Of a stretch of 64,000 bases of DNA, positions 1 through 12,400 are shown piece by piece. The stretch is from contig JAVTVJ010000117.1 of the NCBI GenBank assembly GCA_034509425.1, positions 1,302,001 to 1,366,000 of the forward strand, in the 5' to 3' direction. Made by a program: the position numbers and the translations under genes. The notes below the pieces were generated by a model. The model saw nothing but the letters and a program-made list of their open reading frames with translations, made no database searches and was not told the DNA's origin. The first letter of the stretch is position 1, and each line of letters starts with the position of its first letter. Origin of the DNA: Eopsaltria australis. Taxonomy: Eukaryota > Chordata > Aves > Passeriformes > Petroicidae.

Positions 1-398
1 CATATATGTTTTCTTTCTAATGGCACTCCTACAGTTTACCTCTGCCATCCATGAAACCTCCCAATCCAGAACAAACTTATTCACAGATCAGGCTATGTCA
101 TTTATTCCCCACTAGGTGCTGCAAGTGGGAACTAAATCTTTGTTTTAAACATGGTTTAAGAGGCTTGGATAGCACACAGCTCTGTCCCAGCTACAGCTGG
201 CTTGAATGCTGATCTTACCAGCACAGCTTTGGACGTCTCATTACAGCTGGTTACAGTGATGAGGATACCCAGAACCAGACTCAATCTGAGTTCTTTACTG
301 AATGCATTTAAGTAACACAAAAAATACTAAGGGCTGTGTGTCTGTCAGATACAAGAGGGGATAGGCCAGAGGCCATATTTATTAGAGATATTACTTAC
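1..398 (-). other. COL22A1 intron, 5' portion only
   Basis: Intron downstream of exon 21. I see only AT-rich unique-looking sequence here; the next exon lies off the window. Confidence 0.8.
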
Positions 399-431
399 AG
401 GAATCCTGGGGTGTGGGGTGAAGAAGGCTGT
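399..431 (-). CDS. COL22A1: COL22A1 window exon 21 (33 bp, non-collagenous interruption)
   Basis: Encodes [11 protein letters not shown], with no Gly at all. The acceptor is ttccag and the donor gtaagt. Remembered human collagen XXII has TSLFTPHPRMP directly after GPPGLPGT, so this small exon is the conserved non-helical hinge between two collagenous blocks. It has no start codon and is too short to show up as an open frame. Confidence 0.9.
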
Positions 432-3400
432 CTGGAACAGAAACCAGAGTGTTAAAAACAGGATAGCCTATTTTCCTTAAAATGTAATAGTTTATATATT
501 CTCCTGACATTATAGATTGCACATTCCATACATCCATAAGTAGGTTTATAAAAGAGCAACCCATTGTAACATCTGAGTGTTTGGAAAAAGGTCCACAAAT
601 ATCTTACATCTCCAAGAATATTTGAAATATGAACATAAAACTCAAGACTATTCTGTGTGTCCTACCATGATGAAAAAAACAATCATCAAACTTTACAGCA
701 ATTTTACTGCTAGCAATCTCCAGCTCACTTTTCCACTTGGAGCCATCTCCTGTATTATTACATTTCCTGATACAATGGTTGAGCTTGGTGTGTTCTCCCT
801 CTGCTTTGAACCATGTACATGAAATCTCAATGGGAATACATAGTTATTCTGAAGGAGTAGCCATGAAAAGAAATGATAAAGTTTTGTAGAAAGAGAGAGT
901 TTCTGTTCTCAAAGCTGATAAAATTTCTAGAAAAACAGTAGTTCTCAATAACACAAAGACAAAAGCATTACCAACTGTTAAGAGCTGAAAACACTGCCCT
1001 GGTTCCAGCCTAGATCAGTGGGAGAGAGCATGGCGGAGACATTATGTTATTCAACACCAACTTATGCCTCTGCAAGAGGTGGAAAAAAGGGGTTCTTTCT
1101 CTCACTTTGGAGAAGGGAAGGACAGCCCTTTCTGTTGGAGCAAGCGAGGCAGATGGAGCAGTGGAATAATGCTGGTCCTGACCAGAGGAAGCGTTTTGGG
1201 TGGCACGGCTGCAGTCAGATCAAGCTCCACACTCTCTCTTTTGTCCACTTTTGTTATTAATATTGTTGCTGATATTGTTCATTTTCTTATCTTATTGTTG
1301 TTTCCATAAATTGCTTTTATCTCAACCTGCGATCTTTGTCCTTTGTGCCTCCAGCTCTCCTCTCTGGCCACACATGGGCAGAAGAGGGGGGAAGGGGAAG
1401 TGAGTGACCAGAGGGTGGTTTTGGAGTCATAGGGAGTCAGGAGTGCTAAACTGGGGAATACCATTCCCAAACCATGACAAATAGAAATTATTTCTCCCTA
1501 CAAAGACAGGAAGCTGGAGCAGTGGGGCACACCTTCTCCATGTCCAGCCATGTTATATTTTGTTTGTGAGCTGCCTTCTCTGCCTTTACAAACACAGATT
1601 CATCCTTGATTCTGTGGCTGGGTCATTCTTGTCTGATACGTGTGGGGTCTTTCTACACAAAGCACCATGAAGTGCTCTGACATAGACTGAGGTCCAATAA
1701 ATGGCAGGGAATAAATTACAACACCTTCTCCATTGCTACATCAAGGTCTTTAGGCACTTGATTTTCACCAACAGACCTTGATTCAAATTTTCTCCATAAT
1801 CTGTGAATGTGGCAGCTGTATCCAGCTGAGCTGATGAGAGGATGTGTGCCATGTCTTGGAGGATCTGTGACAGACATCAGTCCTCCAGTTGCAATGATGG
1901 TGCTCATTCCAAGCTGCTTACTCAGGTTTTCTTGGAGGGAACTCAGAGGTATGTGCATTTACATTCAGTGGGTGCTGAATTCATCACCAGGGAACTTCAC
2001 TGTAATTATATTCAGGCTCCCCAAAGTAAATTTGCATCTTCATTTTGAAAGAAATAAATTTATGTATTCTTGGTCTGTTTTTGCAAATAGGTAGAGGAAG
2101 GCACAACCTCACAAAAAAAAAAAAAAAGTATATCTATCAAATACATCTTTATATTGCTTCTCTGAAATAAAAGAAGATAACCCTAGAGTGAACAGGTCCC
2201 AAAGTTTCTGCAGAGAAGTAAGAAACTTGAAAATATCTGTTTCTGAGGAATTTATGTGGAGGAAGTGCAATGATACCTTGAATATTGTTACAGCGCCAAA
2301 CACAATCTTACTTACTGTTCCAGGTAAGCCTGGTGGTCCAGGGGAACCCATGTCACCCTGGAGAAAGGAAAAAAAGTAACCAATTACATAAAAAGATTCC
2401 CAAATAAAACTGAAGATTATAATTCAGAAGATGCAGCATTACCAGATGAGATGTAACCCCTCAGCTCAGTGACACTTCTGGGCAGAATTTTTGCTGTCCT
2501 TGCTTTGTTGCATGCAGGATTCTCACTCTGTTCTCTTTATCCCTCTATGATTTTATCATTGACCTGACTTCACAGGTCGATGAATTTCTAAAGTTGTCCC
2601 ATCCAGTTCAGGATATGGAGTTTAATTTGCTTTTTCAATTAACATTGACCAAAAGTCTTGACTGAAAAACATGTTTTAGCTGAACTTCTTTCATTGAAGA
2701 AAAAAAAAAAAATCTGTTTTTCATCAAGTATTTAAGTTTCTAAATCAAGTTCTCCCCTAATTTTGAGTTAAAACTACACTGTTGCTGGAGATTCTCCTGA
2801 GCACTGGCACTGATCTTCCTGTGGGCTGTGCTCCATAGACATCTGACCCCTGACACTTGAAAGCCAAGAAATACAAACAACACTTGTTAACCACCCAGGT
2901 ACAGGAGGTAGAGGAGGTTCAGGTGCCTCATTGATGTCAGTGGAGCACCCACGAAAGAATTCCTACCTCCACAGGTGGTGGAAGTCTCTGATAAACTGAG
3001 GGCTGATGGAAGAACCCACATCCTGTAAGGGCAATTTTTCACTATGCACCCACAAGCATCTACAAGGTCAATGCTTCTTCTTCACCTTCATGTTCACAAG
3101 GGTTGAATGTAAATTTTGGTGGACATTACCTTTGTCTACTTCTCTCACTTTTACTAAAATTATTGGTGTTGTGATGGCAGAAGCCCAGACTGTTCCTTAA
3201 ATTATTATTCTATCCCCCACAAACAAGCACAGAAAACTTGTTATATTTTAGTTCCAGGCTCATTTATATCAGCCAGTTATAAAACAAAGAACATTTTCCT
3301 TGAATTAATGAAATTGTCCCTAATTTCATCAGATTTCATTGCTCAGTTAATGATTGTCTCCATCCCACACATAGCTGCTGCTTCTCTGTAAAGTTCAGCT

Positions 3401-6400
3401 GAAAGTCTTCCAAATTTTCTAATCTTCCTCAGATAGCCTCCTCTATCACTTGTCTCTGCCCCTTTGTCTCTTTTCCTCTCTTTGTCTAAGGAAGATCGTG
3501 GTCATTTCCTGACTTACCTTTTCTCCTCTTTCACCTTTCATTGCTGGGAGACCATCTCTTCCTTTTTCTCCCTAAAAGCAGGGAAAGGAAAGCAAGAAAT
3601 TTGCACATTTTTATTTGAATGCATCAGTCTCACTAAAATATTTTACGCTTTCAGTTATCTTACCTGTCTTCCAAGATGTAGAGCAAATAATTAAAAATGT
3701 AACATTTTGAAGATGGCTTCAAAAATCCACTTTATTTTCAAAACCAATGAATATCAATTGAGTTCACAGAAAGGAAAGCATGAATCCTAAAATTACTTGC
3801 TTGTAGAAGATCCTACTGCCCGATGCAGTTACAAAAAAACAGAGATTTTTTTTCCAGTTGGAAAAGAGAGGCAGCAGAACAGCAGTTAAGACCCAAAGTG
3901 AGTATTCATGTTACTGTTTTTTGTTTGGGTTGGAAAGTACTTTAAAGACCATTTAGTTTCAACCCCCTGCCATGGGTAGGGACAATTTCCTCTAGATCAG
4001 GTTGCTCAGAGCTCCATCCAACATGGCCTCAAACACTTCCAATAGAATATATTCAGTATCCTGTGCTCTACAAGGCATATAATGGAGCCAACTGCATGGA
4101 AAAAGTTGATTTTAGATCCTTCTTGATCACATTCAAGCATGTCATCAGTTATCAGGATACTACACGGCTACATTTACTGTCAGGCCCCTGACCCAAATAT
4201 TTCCTGGCATGAAGATGTCTCCAGAGCTCTGCAGCTACGCAGAGGAAGCAGTAGACACCAGGGTTTGGGTGGAATTTAAGCCATCAGAAAATAATTCATC
4301 CATCTGAAGCCTTTTCCAGGGCTCAGTGATGAGGGGGATCAGTAACTTTTTGTTGTTATCAAGAATTTTTAATGTCCTTAAATCAGGCAAGTAATTCTGA
4401 AATGGAGTCCTAAAGTGCAGTCTAACCTCCAGAGTCCTAACCTTTTCTCCTGCCTCACAAGCAGCACGGCACAACTCTTCACATTTAGGACAGACACTGT
4501 TCTTTAGCACCTCTGTGTCAATTGGGAACACTCACTAGGCAGGAAATACCTTTTTGGGTACTCAGAAACCTTGTTGGTTGCCAATCAGCTACTTACCACA
4601 GCCATCACACCAAGGGACAACATCATCTAGGGGCACTCAAGGTAAGTCCTCCTGATGCTAAATGGCCAAAAGAAGATCAGTTTGTGGCTCAAAGTCACTC
4701 ACCCGGTCTCCTTTCTCTCCTCTCAGTCCAGGTAAGCCCCTAGGACCAGGAAAACCTGCTTCACCCTGAAAATAAGATGAGGTGTGTGAGATCTGGATGC
4801 TGTAAGACAGACCCTGCCTGAGTTTTCTCATGGGATTGATTATAGATGTAGTTTGCTGACTGAGAATGAGATTAGCTTGATTATCAAATAATTTCTTAGT
4901 TCTTTTAAACCATTACTTCAACCAGCAATGAAGACTTCTCTGTTTTTTGCCTGTTAACTGATGCCACAGAATTTAGGACATATTTTCTTCATGCTGCTTT
5001 GTAGTAGGTCCAAGCAAGAAAATAAAAGCAGATAAAGAAATAAAATTTTATTTTCATCTTTAATGATCTGGGTTCTGGAAATGCAAAAAGTGCAGTGTAC
5101 TAATCTGTACAGCACAGATGTCACCTGATGAACAGATCTAGAATTTTCAGAGTGCACTATTGTACATTTGGATTAATTTCTGTTTGAACATTACCTTTGA
5201 GATTCTGCTTTATAATACTTGTTATTGGAGTACTATGATCTCTGTGTCATGTGGTTTCTCCTAAATATATCAAGTGCTCTCAAATTTAGCTCCCAGTTGA
5301 CCCAGTTTGTCATCTGAAAATAACCATGTGGCTTCCTATTTATAATTCTTTTCTATCTGAATTTATAGTGCAGTATCATTAAGGGGATCAGTCATGGACA
5401 GAACCCAAATTCATTAAGTCTTGTACAGAAACTGAACTAAGAAAAGGCAATCCCTCCTCTAAAGAGATTATCTTAAGTATAGGGAGAACAAAAGAGTATC
5501 ATGGTATAGGTACAATGAGTCTGTAGACAAAATCAGGCGAGGAACAAGATGCTGTTGGATGCTGAGGATGACTCAGAACATCCAGACAATGTTGGGAGAA
5601 TTTTAAAGAAAGTGGCATTTGGTGACAGATTGAGTGGTGTTTGTCAGAGCCACTGTGGGATCCTGGCTATCATGGAATCATAGAATGGTTTGGGTTGGAA
5701 GGGACCCTAAAGATCTTCTAGTTCCAACCCCCCTCCATGGGCAGGGACACCTTCCCCTAGACCAGGTTGCCCAACACATCCAATATGGCCTTGGACACTG
5801 CCACGAATGGAAATGACAATGAGATCCCAGAGATTCCAGAGATTGCAGAGATTCAGAGAACAATCACAGTGCCTAACATAGCAGAAGAAAAAGGAGAATT
5901 TGGAGGGAAAATAAAAACATGGTGTAAATTTGGCCTCTGAAAAGGTCCTGAAGCAAAACATCAGTGAGTTTGTATGAGTTCAAGGACAGAAAGTTAATAC
6001 AAAACAGACAATGTGGATTTGTTAAAAATTAATCATATCAAACCCATCCAGTTCCCTCCCTTGACATGAAAACTCAGCAGACAGGAAGGAAGCGTTTGTC
6101 TGATATATCTTGAATTTAGTAAAGCATCTGACATAGGCCAACATTATGTTCTCATCAGTAACCACAGGAATGTAATGTAGAATGGTCTCTGGAGGATGGT
6201 GCACAACTGAATGAAGAAACAGCAGTCACACACCTGCTGTTAGCAATTTACAGTCAAAATTCAGAGGATATATGAAGTGAAGTCCTCTCAGGGACAGCAC
6301 TATTCAACTTAAGACAGGAAGGAGAACATTTATGAAACAAGTGGAGAACATGGCATTGTGGAGAGTGGGGTAAGTGTTTTGGAAGGTGGTGTTAAAATTC

Positions 6401-9400
6401 AAAACAGCCCTGTGTGGGGAGATGATTCAGACCAAGGGACAATATTGTGGCTGGGGCCTGGCCCTTTGTTGCACTTGGACCAAGCCTGCCTGGAAGCTTC
6501 AAGCCTGGTAGTTTGTTTGCCCAGCTAGAGGAAAATGATACCAAAGAAGGGACAGAAACCACTCCTCCCTTGGAGCCTGATGAAAGCACCTGTGGAGGAA
6601 TCATTTGCCTGTGCTGTGGTGATTTCCCCTTACCTGGGACATCAAATAAGGATACTTTCCTGGGAAGTGAGTGATACCTACCAGGCAGATTATAAAGACT
6701 TTTTGAATAGCAGCAGGACTCACAAGGTGGGGTGATTGTTATTAACTTAATCAGTGCCCTATCCCAATAAACCTCAATTTGTGCCTCAGACTTGTAGTCT
6801 TATTCCATCAATCATAGAATCATTAAGGTTGGAAGACCTCTAAGATCAACCATAAATCTCATCCATACAACTGTTGCACCTTCAATCACAGATGCAAATG
6901 ACATGCACAGATCTTGTCATTGGCAAATGGCTTTGTTATTTCATGTGGTCACTTGCTCTTGCTTTGACAGGTAGGGTTTACTGTTAAGGCTGTTTTTCCT
7001 GCTCACCTGCTCACCAGGCTGGCCACGGCTCCCTGGCTCACCCTGGAAAAACAAAAGCAAATCTGTAACATTGTAAGGAGCCTCTGGTAAGAACACTTTC
7101 TCATTAGCAAAATGTGGTCCCTGCTGGTCTATGTTGTTCTACCTACATCCCACAAGGCTCTGAAGTTGCCTTTTTGATGGCTTGGGAATGCAGACTGCAG
7201 GGAGCCAATGAGAAGTCCAGGTTGGATCTCCCTGCACACTTAGGCTTGAAAGAGGAGCATCAAACAAGGGTTGGTATTTCAGAACACCATGAAAGTCAGT
7301 GAGCCCCATCTGCTCATCCCCTTATGTCTCCAACTTCAGAGGAATCTTATTCTCCTGACTTTAGTATAAGGCCTTACAAAATCACACCTTGGTTGATTCA
7401 GTGGGTACAGCAGACTATGAAATAAAATCCCTTACCTTAGGGCCAGCTTTTCCAGGAAAACCTTCCTCCCCCTTTTCTCCTCGTTCTCCCTGCAGGGAAC
7501 ACAAGAGCTCAATACACAAACTCCTCTGGTGTTTGTGCAGCACATTTGCAGTCAATGGTGAGGAATATTTTAACTCAGCTCCTCAGGATCAGCTTGAGGG
7601 TGGAAATGCAGTCATATGAGAATATGCTTCCTGGAATGTTTTTCCATTCTAGTGCAGTTTACAATCTCATCTGCAGCACCCTACTGGAGAATTTCTGGAA
7701 TAACATAATCACTGTTACATTAAAGATGTCCAGAGTGAATTATCTGAAAAACACCACCTCCATTCAGTTTAGTCAAACCGTATGTGGTTAGAAAGTTAGA
7801 AACTGTTTTACAAAAAACATAAAATTTTGGGACTGGGGCCTTGTTCACTGAGTTCATTATGTAAATACTTTAAAACTGATCTTCCAATGTGGGTGGTGTC
7901 AGCATGGACAGCAGAGGCTGCAGTGCTTGAAATGTGGCTACACAGCTGGGAAGTGGATTAAGCACTACACGGATGTGTGGATACAATCCAAAGTTTGTTT
8001 AACATCAGAAATATGTTATGGGCTCCAAATTCCTCACCTTTATTCACCAATAAATGGGAGCTGGGGACTCTGCTAGACTTGGGCTCAAGTATCAGAAGCA
8101 AGAAAACCTCTGCCAATGCAGTCCAAGGCAGTAGATGGTTAAGAGCTGTTTTCTTTAATATAGCATCATCATCCCCAAAACCTAGTTTGGCCTTTATAGT
8201 CAAAACATGATACATTTCTTTGACCCTTATTTGCAGGGGGATGGGAAGTCAAGTGACTCCTATCTTTAAATTTCCTACCTTCCTTCTCCCAGTGCAGAGA
8301 CAATGGAGGAGACAACTCTCCTTCCCAAGCCATAATTTGGAGAAGCTTTCAAATGGGGGAGAAATAAAGAACCAACTTTCTGCCACACAGATCTAGAGAA
8401 GGCTCAGGGAGATGGCATCTCTTCTTTCCAGTCCTTTAGGGAGGAAAGAAAGGAACATCTTTGGAGCCTGTTACACTTCTTTGTGCCTTGGATACATGCC
8501 TTGACTTGCCAGAGTCACTGAATTTCCTGAATGATTGTTTGTAATGCCCAGCTGTGTTTTTCCTGCTTCCCTTGCTTCCTCACCCCAATGAACTGCCCAG
8601 GTAAGCAGCTTAATCCCAGTGTCTGTGGTGTCACTTGCCTTTTGACCTGGAAGCCCTGGAAGCCCACTGAGTCCATCTTTGCCAGGCAGCCCCTAAACAA
8701 GAGGAAAACATAAGCTGTAAGCACCAGTTCTTTAAATTGTTACCAGCAAACTCAGCAGAAGTGTGCTCAGTTCATCCTTCCTGCCACTCACATAATTTAA
8801 GAGAAGAACAACCATCTCATGCATTTTGTTTGGATTTTTTTCCCTACCGTGTCTCAAAGTACACAAAAATTCTCCCACTGTACATATTTGCTCTGCCCTT
8901 TCTTCCAGTATCCCAGTTTTAGTGAATGACCACTGGATGTCAGCATTGTTACAGAGAAACCCCAGTATAGAGCTTTTATGTACTGTGGATCTTTAAATTA
9001 TTTTTAATGCGTCTTATTTACATTTTAGCTTTTTCTCTGTAAGTCCTTATTATCTGTAGCTATAAAGGTTTGGTTTTTTTTACATCTATTTCTCCTTTTA
9101 AATATTGATAATTTCTTATACAGTACATAGACTCCTAAAATTTAATTATATAGCACATAGTGACAGAGTGGTTCAGCAAGATAAGAATTAAAATTACTTC
9201 CTGTAATGCATTTAAAATGGTGAGAAAAAGTTTTGTTCCCATTTCCAACTGTCAGTCAATCCCCAAACACTGCAGGCTGTAGGTGGCAATTCTGTACTAA
9301 GTATTTAATAATTCAGCTTTTATGACTTAAGACCCAACAGAAATTGCTACACTCTGCTAAATCTGAGATTTTAATCATGAGTTATTTGGTCTGATTCAGG

Positions 9401-12400
9401 AAGTTCCAGGTTTGGAAAAACAATATTGTGTCAAATGCAAAAGGAATTTTGAAACACATCATATAAAGAAAAAATCATGATCTAATTCCACATGAATAGG
9501 AGGGCTGCAGCTGGTAAAATTCTTATTCACAAAAGGTATCAGAGATTAATTTCTAGATTAAAAGCGACAGTATTGCAGCCCATGTTAAAACCTCATGTGC
9601 AGACAAGATGTGGAAAATTAAGCAGGCTTAAGAATTAAACTATCTGAAGTAATGAAGAGCTTTGAGGTGAGGGAAGCAGTTCCTCAACACTTACAGCTGG
9701 TCCAGGTGGTCCAGTTTTACCAGAAACTCCAATCTCTCCTGGCAGTCCCTGAGAAATGAAATCAGAAGAAAAAATAAATCAGTATTTCTGTTTTTTTGCA
9801 GTAATCTCACTGGAGATTGCTGCTTTCAACTGAAGTGCAGAAGTGCAGTTTTCTCTTCCACTGCAGTCAGGTCACTGTCATGGGGAGCCCTGGAGACCCC
9901 GAATTATCCCCAGGAAGCACCAACAGGGTTCCAAGGCACAGCAGGGAGAAGCTGTGCTCTAGGACCAGCTGTGGCTGTGCAGTGAGAAAATATAAGAGAA
10001 AACACACATTGCCAGAGGCCCTAACTCTGTTCCCTCTGAAAGCCATGACCTAAAATTTTCTCCAGCTGTTTTTTCTTCTCCTTGATACAAAACAAAACCC
10101 CTCAAGCTTTCTTACCGGTGGCCCGGGAGGTCCCGGGGGTCCAGCAATGCCTGGGGGCCCTGGAGGTCCCTGCAAGAGAGGAAGCAAAGCCAGTTTATCA
10201 AATTCTCTGATAGTGGCTGAAAGCCTCAGGTCCTTCCTTGTGCAATAGGAGCCTGTAAGAAACAGGTAAAAGCACTGAGCTTTGTTTGCTTAACTTCTAC
10301 CCAAAAAGTGCAAGATGCCAAGCCAGGGAGCCATGAACACAAGGTAGAACAGAATCTGCTTAAGCCACTGCTGCCATTGCTACAAGGGGAGCTCCATCCT
10401 CCACTCCAGGACAAGAGAAGGAGTTGAAGGCCATCAGTGGTAACTACAACACAAATCTTGACCAGTGGGATTCCTTAGAGCGTCCAGTCTAATTTAACCT
10501 TGATTCACATTGTTTCAAAGTGAATAATTTACCTCTGCAAAAAGATTGCTGAAAGCAACTAAAGAATGGAACAGGCTTGTGGTTTGAGCTTGCTTTTTTT
10601 GGCAGGGTAGAGGTAAAAATATGAATCTAAGAGTATGGAGAAATGCTGAAGTGACTCAAGTGCTTTAAAACAAAATGTGCCACCATTTTGTTGCTCGACA
10701 TCAACCTGGTATGTAGTAAAATATCCACATGAACTCATAGTTTGATGAACACATTCAGTTGGAAATATCTTAACATTCTTACTCATCTCCCTACAATAGC
10801 TCTTAGAAAGAATATTCTCTCAATAGCCACCTGTTTTACAGAGGAATTAATTTTTATGCATCAAGAAAATAGTTAAATTTGGCTTCTTACGAGAAATTTG
10901 TTTCCAGCCTTGACAAATCTTAGTATGCTGCTTGACACACAAAGGTGTTTGTTACTGCCAGCTTCCCCTGTATACAAGACATGATTTCTCCTGTGCTCAG
11001 AATGAAATGTGTTCATGAAATGTGTTTTTTGGATCAGGACCTGAGCAAACAGCGTGAGAAATGGATATATGACAGCTGAAATTTTACCCTGGCTTCCTCT
11101 TTCTGTCTTGCTAACATGACAATCTCATTAATTTTCAGAGTTCAGCATAAGGGAAGTTCTGGTGTGATTGTACTTTAAAACCTCCCCATCCCACCCAAAC
11201 CCTCTGTAAATAATTGAAACTGAGCAACTGATACAAGACAGAAAATGGCCAGACAGTATTTCCCCTGTCACCATTCAACATTAAGGTATTACGAGTCATG
11301 GGTCAATACTAGCATTTGTGTTTAACAGAAAATGTAGATGATGAAAAGAAAATGGTGTAAAAAAGTGAGAACAAGGAGGTATTTGTGTCATGGTTTGGCA
11401 GAGATGGCAGATAAGTGATCTTAAAGAATACACTCACAAAATTCAGCCAAGAGCTAAGCCAGGGTCTCACCAATAGATGGGGCAAAGAGACCAGAAAAGG
11501 ATCCTCAGATTCGTTTACCTCCCATGGTCTATTTCACTGCAACTCAAAACAGACATGGAGTTATCCTGTCAACAACACTCTCACTTGTAGAGTGCCGCAA
11601 ATGTGAACACAGCTAAAACATCCCCAGACAGATGTTCCTTTGGATGCACTGATGCTGATGATTTAATTCCAGGGGAGTCCTGCAGTTGGATCCTGCAGTT
11701 AAAGATTCTACATCACTTGGTCAAGACCATACTTCACTTAGAAAGGCTTCACCATTCAAGGAAAACACTCATCAGTCCAAATAACCCAGCACAAGAGAAA
11801 ATGTCATACACATACACAACTGTGTGCAGACACAGCTGGATGGAGCAGACACCAAGGACATGGAAATTCTGCTTGGTCCTACTCCACCTCTACAAGGCAT
11901 TGCTGAGAGGCCCTACAAAAGGTATGAGCTCCAAGAAGGGGTTTCCATGAAGAATGGGAGGAGTACTGGGAAAGAAGGCAAAACTCTAGAAAAATGACAA
12001 AATTATTCAGATTGGACTCTGTGTAAATTTACCTTTGCAGGCCTTCATTGACAATTTCATCAGTTCCTTTTAATAATTTAATTTTATTCTCTCTCAGTCA
12101 GTAAGTGAACCATCTCCCACCATGAAACACATCCCTCGTGGCCCTACAACAGGGAACTTCTATGAGGAGATGAAAAGCCTGAGTCAGGACCCAGCCTCAG
12201 CCCAAGAAATCCCAATTATGATATGAGTTACCCCACACAGTGACAGATTAGCAGGGGTCAATCTGATCTAAAAGCAAAGTCTTACTCCAGCATCTGTCAG
12301 TAACCAGTGTAATCCCTAAAATGGGAAGTGCTATGTTCTCCTCACCCCAGTTCTTTCTCCCAGTAACTCTTGGTATTCTCACTATCCAAGACAATTTTTA

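Larger units (their letters stand above)
4766..7006 (-). other. COL22A1 intron between exons 17 and 18
   Basis: 2241 bp. It holds CR1 fragments near 5671 and 6811, a short CAGAGATT repeat, and a possible LTR at about 6391-6809. Confidence 0.8.

Noticed and set aside
2316..2379. Plus-strand frame with Gly-Pro runs (GKPGGPGEP), and a similar one at about 50680-50710
   Set aside because: These are antisense shadows of COL22A1 exons 20 and 2. Collagen codons read as Gly/Pro on both strands; splice sites and exon register are on the minus strand.
11415..11950. Overlapping plus-strand frames of 63 and 115 codons
   Set aside because: No known motif, no splice context, intronic and repeat-free; treated as chance.
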